From Nitrobacter vulgaris (GTDB lineage: Bacteria > Pseudomonadota > Alphaproteobacteria > Rhizobiales > Xanthobacteraceae), in the NCBI RefSeq assembly GCF_002028545.1, contig NZ_MWPQ01000031.1:34759-98758 (forward strand): a DNA stretch of 64,000 nt, read 5' to 3'. Position 1 is the stretch's first letter. Each line of letters starts with the position of its first letter. Both the position numbers and the translations under genes were made by a program. Below are positions 47,060 to 55,377 of the stretch, piece by piece. The notes below the pieces were generated by a model that did not search any database, was not told the DNA's origin, and saw nothing but the letters and a program-made list of their open reading frames with translations.

Positions 47060-47193
47060 CGGTTCACCGGTTCGAAGGACTTTCGCGTTCTCTATGCCGG
47101 AAGCCGCACCCTTATCCCAGCAAAAAGCAGGCAGCCGGCCAAGCAATCTCCGCCGATTGGCGTGGGGTACCGAGGGATGCTATTGGCATCGCC

Positions 47194-47910
47194 ATGATCG
47201 ACGAACCAGCCTCTCGAACCGCACTGGTTCTGTTTTCCGGTGGACAGGACTCCGCCACGTGCCTTGCCTGGGCGCTTCAACGTTTCGCGCGCGTCGAAAC
47301 GCTGGGGTTCGACTACGGCCAGCGCCATGCCATCGAACTTGACTGTCGCGACAAGCTGCTCGCGGGGCTGAAATCGCTGCGCCCGGATTGGGCGGATAAA
47401 CTCGGCGAGAGTCATACGCTTGCCATCCCGACGCTGGCGGAGATCTCCGATACGGCGTTGACCCGGAACGTCGCGATCGAAATGGGCGAGGGTGGATTGC
47501 CCAACACATTCGTGCCGGGCCGCAATCTGGTGTTCCTGACCTTCGCCGCCGCATTGGCCTACAGGCGCGGCGTGACGGATATCGTCGGCGGTATGTGCGA
47601 GACCGATTATTCCGGCTATCCCGATTGTCGAGATGAAACCATCAGAGCCTTGCGGATCGCTCTCAATCTTGGAATGGCCAGACAGTTCGAACTGCATACG
47701 CCGCTGATGCGGCTCGACAAGGCCGCAACCTGGTCGCTTGCGCATGAACTCGGCGGAGCCGGGTTGGTCGATCTGATTCGCGAACACTCACATACCTGTT
47801 ATCTTGGTGAGCGCGGCGCGCGGCATGAGTGGGGCTATGGCTGTGGCGATTGCCCGGCATGCGGGTTGCGCGCGAAAGGTTGGCGCGAATACGTGGCGCG
47901 CTCCGTTTAA
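47194..47910 (+). CDS. queC: 7-cyano-7-deazaguanine synthase
   Basis: 238 residues. The PP-loop ATP site is [16 protein letters not shown], followed by [51 protein letters not shown] and the zinc site CYLGERG...[13 protein letters not shown]. It makes preQ0, precursor of queuosine in tRNA. ATG 47194 is the natural start; the frame is open upstream without conservation. No preQ1 riboswitch was recognised in the 134 bp before it. Confidence 0.95.
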   Translation: MIDEPASRTALVLFSGGQDSATCLAWALQRFARVETLGFDYGQRHAIELDCRDKLLAGLKSLRPDWADKLGESHTLAIPTLAEISDTALTRNVAIEMGEGGLPNTFVPGRNLVFLTFAAALAYRRGVTDIVGGMCETDYSGYPDCRDETIRALRIALNLGMARQFELHTPLMRLDKAATWSLAHELGGAGLVDLIREHSHTCYLGERGARHEWGYGCGDCPACGLRAKGWREYVARSV

Positions 47911-48055
47911 CTACAGCCGGCGATGCCGAACTGAAACGGTCGGCATGAGAACGGCGGCCGACCCACCCGCCAAACCGACTCGAAGTTGCTTTCGATCAGC
48001 TCCGAGCCGGAAGAGTTGCATTCGCGCACGGCGCGAAACCAATGGAGAGCGCGAC

Positions 48056-48400
48056 TTATCGCGCGCCTTCGACCGAATCCAATGCGTCGAGAACTCTTGC
48101 GGAAAAGACGACAGCGGCTCCGGTGTTCATTGCGACAGCAACACCGAGCGCCTCGGCGATCTCCTCGCGCGTTGCGCCTTCTTTTACCGCCTTCGCAGAG
48201 TGAACGGCGATGCAGCCGTCACAGCGCGTCGTTACCGCGACAGCAAGCGAAATGAGCTCGCGCGTTTTTTCATCAAGATGTCCGGTCTTGGCACCTGCGC
48301 CACCGGCCATTCGATAGGCATCCACGGTGTCAGGCGAAAGTTTGCGTAGTTCACCGACACGTGACGACAACTTGCTCCTGACATTAGCCCAATCAAGCAT
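48056..48400 (-). CDS. Carboxymuconolactone decarboxylase / AhpD-like protein
   Basis: 114 residues of the CMD/AhpD fold. The active-site motif is CDGCIAVHSAKAVKEGAT, with the CxxC pair and the following His that give alkylhydroperoxidase activity in AhpD. The start ATG 48400 is preceded by GGGAG at 7 nt. It is divergent from the TetR-family gene with a perfect operator-like palindrome between them, so it is probably the regulator's target. The likely role is peroxide or reactive-electrophile handling; the true substrate is unknown. Confidence 0.88.
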   Translation of the reverse strand: MLDWANVRSKLSSRVGELRKLSPDTVDAYRMAGGAGAKTGHLDEKTRELISLAVAVTTRCDGCIAVHSAKAVKEGATREEIAEALGVAVAMNTGAAVVFSARVLDALDSVEGAR

Positions 48401-48792
48401 ACGCTATCTCCCGTTCGTTAGTGTTTGATGCTGCTCTCCGAGGGCAACGGAGACCTCCTTAAAGGTTGGTTCTCCTCACACTCCTCGTTTCCTCAAGGTG
48501 CGAATGTCTTCAAAGTTAGACAGACAAGTCTGTTCATGCTAACGAATCATCGGCTACTGTCAACCGCGTTTCTGCGCGTGATTCAGTGGCTACAAGGTGG
48601 TGGACGCCTGGTGCACAGAAGAGGGGTAGTTATTGGCCGGGGCGCAGTAATGATTTGCAATGTATGCGTCACCGTTGATCTGTCGGGTATAGATCATAGC
48701 GCGCGATTGTCCGACGACGATTGACGAGTCTCGCCGGCGTTTGAGCGGAGGTCTCGCCTTTGGCGTCTTAATTACGGAGCGATAATAAACGG
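48401..48792. other. Divergent intergenic region, AhpD-like / TetR
   Basis: 392 bp. The palindrome at 48520-48533 is the only clear element. A 99-codon open frame (48425-48724, plus) has no family features and covers the putative operator, so it is not called. Confidence 0.45.
48520..48533. promoter_or_regulatory. Candidate TetR-family operator
   Basis: ACAGAC-AA-GTCTGT, perfect 6-bp arms, embedded in TTAGACAGACAAGTCTGT. The pattern of AGAC/GTCT half-sites is common for TetR-type operators. It lies 120 bp upstream of the AhpD-like start and 260 bp from the TetR start. Confidence 0.5.
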
Positions 48793-49440
48793 ATGGGAAC
48801 AAGATATAGTAAGAAAGCAGAAATCTCACCTCGCGCGATCCGCGGCAGATCGCATTTCGACAGATCAAAGCGTCGAACCCTTGGTGTTAGAGAGCGCGTT
48901 CTCGCGACGGCTAACGATCTTTTCTTTAGCGAAGGAATTCACGAAACAGGAATCAATAAGCTGATTGATCAGGCTGGTGTCGCAAAAGCCTCATTCTATT
49001 CAGCCTTTCCAAGCAAAGACGATCTCGTAGAGGCTTGCCTTGAATCGCGTCATAAAGCCTCTCTCGAACGGCTGCGGAGCATAGAAATCCAGGCTACGTC
49101 GTTAGAATCAAAAATCAGCGATGTATTTGACTTGCTGTTGGAAGCCGCGTCGAAATCGACCTTCCGAGGTTGCGCATTTGTTGTTGCCGCAATTGAGCAG
49201 CATGGTCGAAATTTGCCCGCGCCTCGCTGGGTTCGGATTCACAAAGTCGCCGTGCGCGATGCGTTCGTACGGATGCTTACCTCCGCGGGGATCAAACCAG
49301 CAAAGGAAATTGCTGAACAACTTTCCATCCTCTATGATGGCAGTTTGGTCACTGCGGCGTTTAGGCCTAAGTCGGGTGCGATTCAACGAGCGCGCTTGAT
49401 GGCGATTTCGCTGATCCGTGACAGTTCACCGACTCATTAA
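48793..49440 (+). CDS. TetR/AcrR family transcriptional regulator
   Basis: 215 residues. After a basic 30-residue leader, the DNA-binding domain reads RERVLATANDLFFSEGIHET, GINKLIDQAGVAKASFYSAF and PSKDDLVEACLESRH, a textbook TetR HTH. The ligand domain (about 85-205) contains CAFVVAAIEQHG. The gene is visibly less GC-rich than its neighbours (many AAA, GAA and ATA-type codons), suggesting transfer. It probably represses the divergent AhpD-like gene and perhaps itself; the inducer is unknown. Confidence 0.92.
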   Translation: MGTRYSKKAEISPRAIRGRSHFDRSKRRTLGVRERVLATANDLFFSEGIHETGINKLIDQAGVAKASFYSAFPSKDDLVEACLESRHKASLERLRSIEIQATSLESKISDVFDLLLEAASKSTFRGCAFVVAAIEQHGRNLPAPRWVRIHKVAVRDAFVRMLTSAGIKPAKEIAEQLSILYDGSLVTAAFRPKSGAIQRARLMAISLIRDSSPTH

Positions 49441-49876
49441 ACTGCAACCAGATTGCGGATTTGATGCGAGTTTGAGTGGCGGCTGAACCATAAGCCATGA
49501 CCTGGTTCGGCATCGGCTTAAGTTTGGCGCGAACCCACGTGCGGCCAAGGTCTGGGTCTGACGTAGGGTTTGGAGTCGCAAGCCTGATTGGCCTGCGGCA
49601 TGTCGCTGCACCGATACGACATGGCGCGGTGCCGGCGGAACAGGTGGGCGTCTGCGTAAACGGGAGCCACGACGGATTTAGTCGAGGAAAAGCAGGGGGA
49701 GACCCAATGACCAGATCAGCCCAAGCATCAGTGACAAATCAAACGCAAACGCAAACGCAGGCGTGTGTCGCCCGTCGTATAATTCGCATAAGGTATATTA
49801 TGGAATATTCCTGGGCGATACTTAGCTTGACAAAAGGCGTTCATGGCCGTGGTGAAGGCGCAAGGAAAACAAATAG
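49441..49876. other. Intergenic region before the CDF-like transporter
   Basis: 436 bp without a convincing gene. It contains three tandem CAAACG hexamers (49740-49757) and a TATAAT (49778-49783) lacking a good -35 box. A small open frame from ATG 49707 runs into the transporter start but has no recognised features. Possibly decayed sequence. Confidence 0.4.
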
Positions 49877-50518
49877 ATGGCTGATAAATGTTGCGCGCCG
49901 CCGCTGAATTTGAATAGCACGCCAAAGCAGAATGCTGCCCATAGGCGCGTGCTGTGGGCTGTGCTCATCATCAATGCGGCCATGTTTGTTGTCGAGGTCG
50001 CGGCAGGCCTTGCGGCTGGCTCGGCATCGCTTCAGGCCGACGCGCTGGACTTCCTAGGCGACGCCGCAAACTACGGCGTAAGCTTATTCGTGGTCGGCAT
50101 GGCACTTCGCTATCGGGCCACGGCTGCGCTCGCCAAGGGCGTCACCATGGGCGTATTCGGGCTGTGGGTTGTCGGAACGGTTATCTGGCACGCGACCCAC
50201 GGAACGCTGCCCAGCGCGTTCACGATGGGTACGGTCGGCTTCGCGGCGCTTGCAGCTAATACGGCGTCGTTCGGGCTTCTGTGGGCTTACAAGGCTGGTG
50301 ACGCCAATATGCGCTCAGCCTGGATTTGTACCCGAAATGACGTGGTGGGAAATCTGGCCGTGCTACTGGCCGCCTTGGGTGTGTTCGGAACGGGTGCTGG
50401 CTGGCCTGACGTTGTCGTGGCCTCGATCATGGCCGGGCTGGCGTTGCAGGGCGCGGCAGTTGTGATCCGGCAGGCGGCGGCCGAATTGCGCATCGGCCGC
50501 ATGGCCGCAGCCGAGTAG
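49877..50518 (+). CDS. CDF-like cation transporter
   Basis: 213 residues with six predicted helices and no long cytoplasmic C-terminal domain. The N-terminus has a Cys pair (DKCCAPP). Helix 2 holds SLQADALDFLGDAANYGVSL and helix 5 AWICTRNDVVGNLAVLLAAL, matching the metal-site helices of cation diffusion facilitators, though the usual His is replaced (Asp-rich DxxxD in helix 2, NDxxxN in helix 5). Start supported by AGGA. Probable heavy-metal or divalent-cation efflux; substrate unknown. A gene without obvious partners, next to the TetR locus. Confidence 0.78.
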   Translation: MADKCCAPPLNLNSTPKQNAAHRRVLWAVLIINAAMFVVEVAAGLAAGSASLQADALDFLGDAANYGVSLFVVGMALRYRATAALAKGVTMGVFGLWVVGTVIWHATHGTLPSAFTMGTVGFAALAANTASFGLLWAYKAGDANMRSAWICTRNDVVGNLAVLLAALGVFGTGAGWPDVVVASIMAGLALQGAAVVIRQAAAELRIGRMAAAE

Positions 50519-50567
50519 ACACCTCAGCAGAATTGGTTGGCGTCCCAGATCTCAGCCGATCGATCCA

Positions 50568-51371
50568 TCAGGCCGGATCGATCGCTAGCTGCATCCCGTC
50601 GTAGGCCGGTGCGACATTTTCTGGAAGCTCGCGCCGCAGGACTTCATAATCCAGATCAGAGTGCATGTTGGTGATCACGGCACGCCTGGGCTTGAAGCGG
50701 TCGATCCACGACAACGCATCCGCGACGCTGAAATGACTGGGATGCTGCGCGTAGCGCAGGCCGTCGATAATCCACAGATTGAGGTTTTCCAGCGCCTGCC
50801 AACTTTCATGCGGAATATCATGCACGTCAGGCGTATAGGCAGCGTTGCCGATCCGATAGCCCAGCGCCGGGATATTGCCATGCTGCACAAGAAAGGCCGA
50901 TAGAGTGAGCGCGCCACCCTTGCCGTCAATCGTTTGGCTTTCGCCCGCCTCGATGGAATGGCTGTCCAGGATCGGCGGATAGCCGCTGCCTTCGGGCGAT
51001 ACGAAGCAGTATGAAAAACGTGACAGGATATCCTTGGACGTCGATTGATTAAGATAGACCGGAATCCGGCGGCGCTGATGCAGTACGACGGAGCGCAGGT
51101 CATCGATTCCGTGAGTCTGGTCGGCGTGTTCGTGCGTCAGAAACACCGCATCGATATGATCGACATTGGCATCGATCAATTGCTCGCGCAGGTCGGGCGA
51201 GGTGTCGATCAGGACGCGCGTTGTCCCCTGCTTCGATGCGCGCTCCATCATCAGCGAACAGCGGCGACGACGGTTCTTCGGATTGGCGGGATCGCAGGCA
51301 CCCCAGCCCAATGCCGGACGCGGCACGCCGGCGGACGAACCGCAGCCGAGAATGGTCAGCGTCAGCGTCAT
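50568..51371 (-). CDS. MBL-fold metallo-hydrolase (PhnP-like)
   Basis: 267 residues. The fold starts LTILGCGSSAGVPRPALGWG and carries the metal motif FLTHEHADQTHGIDDLR (HxHxD), a later DGLRYAQHPSHFSVADAL and TNMHSDLDYE near the end with the remaining ligands. The family resembles PhnP and cyclic-phosphodiester hydrolases, but the substrate is unknown. It overlaps the tatD stop by 4 nt (ATGA). In relatives this gene normally follows metG-tatD. Confidence 0.9.
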   Translation of the reverse strand: MTLTLTILGCGSSAGVPRPALGWGACDPANPKNRRRRCSLMMERASKQGTTRVLIDTSPDLREQLIDANVDHIDAVFLTHEHADQTHGIDDLRSVVLHQRRRIPVYLNQSTSKDILSRFSYCFVSPEGSGYPPILDSHSIEAGESQTIDGKGGALTLSAFLVQHGNIPALGYRIGNAAYTPDVHDIPHESWQALENLNLWIIDGLRYAQHPSHFSVADALSWIDRFKPRRAVITNMHSDLDYEVLRRELPENVAPAYDGMQLAIDPA

Positions 51372-52159
51372 GCGGCTGCGTCCGGGTGTGGCACCTTGGA
51401 GAATAACCGAAAAAAATTCTCGGTGGTCTGTCGCGAAATTTTGTCGAGCGAAACGCCGCGCGCCTCTGCCAGAACTTTCGCAGTCTCCACAACATAAGAA
51501 GGTTCGTTGCGTTTGCCGCGAAACTTGCCAGGCGCAAGATACGGTGCATCAGTCTCGACGAGAATGCGCTCGTCCGGCAACTCCGCAGCGAGCGCTCGCA
51601 ACGCATCGGATTTCTTGAAGGTCAAAATTCCAGTGAAGCCGATATACAATCCAAGCGCGACCGCCTTCATTGCGAGCTCTCGGCCACCAGTGTAACAATG
51701 CAGCACCGCCCGAAACGCACCCTTCGTCATTTCCTCCTCGAGGATGTGACCGCAATTTTCGTCCGCCTCGCGGGTGTGGATCACCAGAGGTAATCCGGTC
51801 GCGCGCGCGGCGGCGATGTGAGTGCGGAATCCCCGTGCCTGCGCCTCATGCGAGCCGTGCTCGTAGAAATAGTCAAGTCCCGCCTCCCCCAGCGCGACGA
51901 CCTTTGGATGTTGTGTTAGCGCGATGAGTTCGTCGATAGAAATGCCGTCCTCTTCGTCGGCATGATGCGGATGGGTGCCGACCGAGCAATAGACATTCGG
52001 AAACCGCTCCGCGATTGCGATCAGCTTCGCTTGCTCCCTCACCCGCGTCGAAATCGTCACCATGCGGCGAACTCCCGCCGCTTCCGCGCGCGAAACAATT
52101 CCGTCGAGATCATCGGCGAAATCGGGAAAATCGAGATGGCAGTGACTGTCGACAAGCAT
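51368..52159 (-). CDS. TatD family deoxyribonuclease/hydrolase
   Basis: 263 residues, metal-dependent TIM barrel. Ligands are in MLVDSHCHLDFPDF (HxH), GEAGLDYFYE, LPLVIHTREADE, AVLHCYTGG and ILVETDAPYLAPG, the complete TatD/YcfH set. It is likely a 3'-5' DNA exonuclease or D-aminoacyl-tRNA-quality factor. ATG 52159 is the conserved start; the frame continues upstream without similarity. Coupled to the MBL gene by a 4-nt overlap. The expected upstream neighbour metG is 3.8 kb away. Confidence 0.93.
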   Translation of the reverse strand: MLVDSHCHLDFPDFADDLDGIVSRAEAAGVRRMVTISTRVREQAKLIAIAERFPNVYCSVGTHPHHADEEDGISIDELIALTQHPKVVALGEAGLDYFYEHGSHEAQARGFRTHIAAARATGLPLVIHTREADENCGHILEEEMTKGAFRAVLHCYTGGRELAMKAVALGLYIGFTGILTFKKSDALRALAAELPDERILVETDAPYLAPGKFRGKRNEPSYVVETAKVLAEARGVSLDKISRQTTENFFRLFSKVPHPDAAA

Positions 52160-52300
52160 TTCAGGCAGATCCCTCGGGAGACGGCATGAGACAGTTGGGA
52201 TTCTGGCCGGGCTACAAACGGGGCTACAACGCCAGTCAGCCAACAGGTGCCTTCAACAGGCCGCGAGGTCAAGGGCTGCATCGTTTATTCCGCGCGAGAA

Positions 52301-52350
52301 ACGGATTTCTACTCCGCGGATTGCAGGTTCGAATCCTGCCGAGATCGTCA
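52301..52350 (+). pseudogene. 3' half of a tRNA-Arg(UCU)-like gene
   Basis: Exact tRNA spacing from the anticodon arm to the 3' end: stem ACGGA/TCCGC (four pairs, one mismatch) with loop TTTCTAC (U33, anticodon UCU, A37). Then come a 5-nt variable loop, T-stem GCAGG/CCTGC with loop TTCGAAT, a 7-nt acceptor strand CGAGATC, discriminator G and TCA in place of CCA. No matching D-arm or 5' acceptor strand (GATCTCG) precedes it. Such 3' halves are left where integrases recombine into tRNA genes. Confidence 0.7.
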
Positions 52351-52369
52351 TTTCATTCTGTAGATAGCG

Positions 52370-52519
52370 TTACCAAAGGCGAGCCCGGTAACGGGCGACG
52401 TCGCGTGCGGCCCTTTTGTGCTGGAGAAGGAACAGCCCCTCCTCGATCAGCCGTTCGGCTTTGGACTTTGGTTCATACCCGGCCAAGAGGCCCGTGATCG
52501 AGGCCGTCCACTCGGTTAT
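52370..52519 (-). pseudogene. Possible gene fragment beside the tRNA remnant
   Basis: On the minus strand a stop-free stretch encodes a plausible helical peptide (LAGYEPKSKAERLIEEGLF then LLQHKRAARDVARYRARLW) ending at TAA 52370. It has no normal start codon except an internal TTG. It looks like the 3' end of a truncated protein gene; the family is not recognised. Confidence 0.3.
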
Positions 52520-52542
52520 GACCCGGCGCCGTGAGTGGACGG
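52504..52542. repeat. Inverted repeat
   Basis: Perfect 10-bp arms CCGTCCACTC (52504-52513) and GAGTGGACGG (52533-52542) around a 19-nt spacer, inside the region separating tatD from metG. No T-run follows. Confidence 0.5.
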
Positions 52543-52573
52543 AACAGAGGTCAGAATGGCTGGATGCCTTTGG

Positions 52574-52846
52574 TCATCTGCACCGCTGACGACTATTCTC
52601 GAAGTTAAGCGCGAGCTCGACCCTTTCCTCTACGATGGCGCAACCCTTATCGACCGCGAGTATGAAGATGTCTTTTAAACCGGAGTCCCGCATTATCTCG
52701 TCAGCGGCGTTAAACGAGGACACCGCTTTCCACTCCAGATTTTCGCCAGGCGGCGGCAGGTTCTCGGGGTCAAACGCATATGCAGCGCGTTTCGACCTGT
52801 AGCCGCCAGTCACACTATGCTCAACGAACATTTGCAACCGGTTCAT
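52574..52846 (-). CDS. Hypothetical protein, 90 aa
   Basis: A 90-residue soluble protein with no signal peptide, membrane segment or recognised domain. It contains YRSKRAAYAFDPENLPPPGE and, later, GLKDIFILAVDKGCAIVEER. The composition looks like genuine coding sequence, and GGTG precedes ATG 52846. It lies in the segment between tatD and metG with other small unknown genes. Confidence 0.5.
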   Translation of the reverse strand: MNRLQMFVEHSVTGGYRSKRAAYAFDPENLPPPGENLEWKAVSSFNAADEIMRDSGLKDIFILAVDKGCAIVEERVELALNFENSRQRCR

Positions 52847-52960
52847 TTCATCACCCTAGATGCGTGAAGCCCCGCGGGACATTAAGTGCGGGCCGGCGTT
52901 TGGCGAGCGGGATAACGCCAAAGATTTCCCGCTAGTATAGGGACAGTTTACCTCTGATTC

Positions 52961-53245
52961 ATGACGGGCATACAAAGGGGTACCTTGAGACAAGCCGATG
53001 TCTTTTGCACCAAGTGCGGAGCCGCCTTCGGACGACTAGAGCTGGTATCGTTGCCCAATCAAGGCTGGGATTTCCGCTGCCCGATCTGTAGTGAGCTGCT
53101 AGAGTCATTCAGTGATGCCGAAGTTTTCGTCGCCTATCGCCTCACGGTCTCGCCCCAAAAGAAAAAGCCCGGCGCTGCAATTGCGCCGGGCAAGTTAGGA
53201 GCGGCTGGCATAAAGGAGTTGGAGGCCCTAGCGTCCAAGCAGTGA
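52961..53245 (+). CDS. Small zinc-ribbon protein, 94 aa
   Basis: 94 residues. CTKCGAAFGRLELVS and, after about 25 residues, CPICSELLESF form two CxxC knuckles that should bind one zinc, over residues 16-46. An aromatic/hydrophobic part (DAEVFVAYRLTV) and a Lys/Ala-rich tail follow. Not recognised as a named family; a nucleic-acid or protein-binding role is possible. Start ATG lacks a clear ribosome site. Confidence 0.55.
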   Translation: MTGIQRGTLRQADVFCTKCGAAFGRLELVSLPNQGWDFRCPICSELLESFSDAEVFVAYRLTVSPQKKKPGAAIAPGKLGAAGIKELEALASKQ

Positions 53246-53475
53246 CCTGCTTATGATTCCTGACGGCCAGATTTCACGCAGGAATGGATTAGTCTTTCTA
53301 CAACCGTCTTTCCGGCCTGACCCGACGGGCTCCCGAGCCTTCCTCCATGCGGAACCCGCCAGTGGACTCTGCCGGCGGGTCGCAGTCTTCCAGGTCCGTT
53401 CGTCCGGCAAACGCTGATCCGCTCGGCGGCAGATCGCGGCCGAGCGGACGAACGAGATGAGAAGCTTTGAGAGTA

Positions 53476-54933
53476 TCAGTAATTCCACTGGACCTGGACT
53501 CTCACGACATCGGCCCTGAATTGGTTGTAAGGGGCATTCAGAACGTCGGTACGATTCATCATGTGATACTCAGCTGTGAGCTCAATTGCTTTGGTGACTT
53601 GCCATTCAACGCCAAACTCCAAATCATTGACGAGGTTTCTCGGGGCGTTGCGCTCGAATTTCTGACCGCCCTCGTAGTATTGCCATTTGACGAACGGGAA
53701 CATGATTCCCCAAGCTCCAGCATCGTATTTGTATGTGGCCTGGACATAGCCACCGTTGAGCGAGGAGTCCGTAATCAACCTCTGAGCGGCGTTTAACTGA
53801 GGTCCCCGTCCCCAATTCCATTCTGCCTGCAACCCGAAGGGCTGCGGATAAAGGACAGCATGCACCGCGACACGCTCATCGACAAATCCTTGCGCGGGCG
53901 CGACCATGACCGGAGTAATGTTTACAGGGCCGTTCGGTGTAACGATGCTTATAGGGCCGTTCGATGTAACGAAGCGCCCGTGCAAACCCTCTACGCCTGC
54001 TTCAAAAATTTGACCGTTGCTGAATTGATAGGGGTAGGTGACGCGGGCCACCATATGCATGTCGTTATTTAACTCGACGCGGTTGGCGCCCTGTCCATTG
54101 TAGACGCCGAAGGCGAACACGCCGTAGTCGCCCGATCCCTTCAGATTGTTCGCCACCAGGTCTCTGAACCGCTCGCGTATTTCAGCTGGGGCCCAATAGA
54201 AGAATGCGCCGATGTCACGCTCATCCCGACAGCACGTGTTGATACCGTCAGCACGATCAAGTGTAAGACGATTTTGGCTGGATTGCATGTTCTCAAAACT
54301 GAAAGGGATTTTTGATTGCCCGAGCCTGACACGGAATTCCTTTTTGTCATCGAAGGAGATATCGGCGTAGGCATCCCTTAACTGCCCGAAATTGCCTGTG
54401 GTGGATCCAGACGGCGTACTGGCAAAATCAGGCTGGAAATACAGATAGAGATTATCGGTCACATCACCGTAGAAAATCAGACGTGCCCGCCTGATCAAGA
54501 AATTCGTGTTATCGCCGACCGATTTATCAGGCCAGTAGACGACTTCTTTATTGTCTCCACTCACGGTGCTACCGGTGCGGATTTGCGTATAGCCTCGCAT
54601 GTGAATTCTGTCGTACCAGTGTTCGTCCTTGGCTTTTACAGGCAGCGGTTCGTGGACGAAGCTTGGCCCCGGTTCTCTCTGTGCCTGCTGACTTGAATCT
54701 TTTGGTGCCGGCTGACCTGAATTCTTCTTCTTTGTTTGCTGGCCTGGTTCTTTCTGCACCTGCTGAAAGGTACCCATTTTCACCCGGTTTTTACCGGGCG
54801 CCGTATAAACCTGCTTGGTAACCGTATCGACGTACAGGTCCAATTGTTGGGCGTCGGCCGGGGCAAAAATGGAAGCTCCGAGCGTTAAGCCAACGCTGCA
54901 TATTGCTGCGCTCAATCCCTTTATCGTTATCAA
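53476..54933 (-). CDS. OprO/OprP-like outer-membrane porin
   Basis: About 485 residues. A signal peptide (ITIKGLSAAICSVGLTLGAS, cleavage near ADA-QQ) is followed by a Gln/Lys/Pro-rich linker (about 60-100). A 16-strand-type beta-barrel then starts at IHMRGYTQIRTG and includes LIRRARLIFYGDVTDNLYLY, FRVRLGQSKIPFSFENMQSS and a C-terminal strand VVRVQVQWNY ending in the aromatic residue needed for outer-membrane insertion. TTG 54933 lies 5 nt behind GGGGGG and starts the signal peptide cleanly; GTG 55008 gives an implausible 25-residue lead. The OprP family carries phosphate or other anions. The gene sits alone in the tatD-metG insertion. Confidence 0.85.
   Translation of the reverse strand: MITIKGLSAAICSVGLTLGASIFAPADAQQLDLYVDTVTKQVYTAPGKNRVKMGTFQQVQKEPGQQTKKKNSGQPAPKDSSQQAQREPGPSFVHEPLPVKAKDEHWYDRIHMRGYTQIRTGSTVSGDNKEVVYWPDKSVGDNTNFLIRRARLIFYGDVTDNLYLYFQPDFASTPSGSTTGNFGQLRDAYADISFDDKKEFRVRLGQSKIPFSFENMQSSQNRLTLDRADGINTCCRDERDIGAFFYWAPAEIRERFRDLVANNLKGSGDYGVFAFGVYNGQGANRVELNNDMHMVARVTYPYQFSNGQIFEAGVEGLHGRFVTSNGPISIVTPNGPVNITPVMVAPAQGFVDERVAVHAVLYPQPFGLQAEWNWGRGPQLNAAQRLITDSSLNGGYVQATYKYDAGAWGIMFPFVKWQYYEGGQKFERNAPRNLVNDLEFGVEWQVTKAIELTAEYHMMNRTDVLNAPYNQFRADVVRVQVQWNY
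53926..53972. repeat. Internal tandem duplication in the porin gene
   Basis: A 20-nt segment at 53926-53945 recurs at 53953-53972 with one mismatch (27-nt period). On the protein it yields NGPISIVT followed by NGPVNITP, two copies of a 9-residue unit in what is probably an extracellular loop. Confidence 0.55.
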
Positions 54934-55377
54934 TTCTGCCCCCCATTTCGAGCTCCCTTTCTTTGGAACTCGCTGAAACGCGGGCTTTATTCCAGTCGCA
55001 TGTGACACCCTTGTTACATGGCAAACCCTCAGAGCGAGGGATCAGAAAGAAGGCGAATGTGTCACTCCAATCCCACACTTTCGCATCGGGATAGTTGCAG
55101 GACGTCACCAAATCAATCTGGAGAGAGTGCCGGCTGGTCCATCCGATTAGAGGGTTTTCGGTAGGCGAGCCAAATCTGCGGCGGCAATAATCGGATAAGG
55201 CTGACCAATGTGAACCTAAAATGACAGTTTTGTAACGGGAGCCTAAGATGACGGTTTTGCGACAAAATGGCACATAGTACAGATTTATTTTCAGGATCAG
55301 CATGGCCTGGAACCGTCGGCCCTCATTAGCCGGCGCCGGCCGCGCCAATGCGCCGCCACATGCACGGGAGATTGAGG
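54934..55377. other. Divergent region between porin and small secreted protein
   Basis: About 440 bp without a supported gene. It holds the tandem repeat pair at 55215-55263 and both promoters. AT content is higher than in the core genome. Confidence 0.4.
55215..55263 (+). repeat. Two direct repeats, CCTAARATGACRGTTTTGYRAC
   Basis: A 22-bp unit at 55215-55236 recurs at 55242-55263 with 4 mismatches. Spaced repeats of this kind are found at the ends of IS21-like elements and as regulator iterons. No transposase is adjacent, so this may be a leftover end. Confidence 0.5.

Noticed and set aside
47060..47193. Possible preQ1 riboswitch upstream of queC
   Set aside because: No stem plus A-rich tail of the required form could be assembled.
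48425..48724. 99-codon open frame between the AhpD-like and TetR genes
   Set aside because: No family features or ribosome site, and it would cover the operator-like palindrome.
49740..49757. CRISPR-like short repeats
   Set aside because: Only three contiguous CAAACG hexamers; no spacers or cas genes anywhere in the window.
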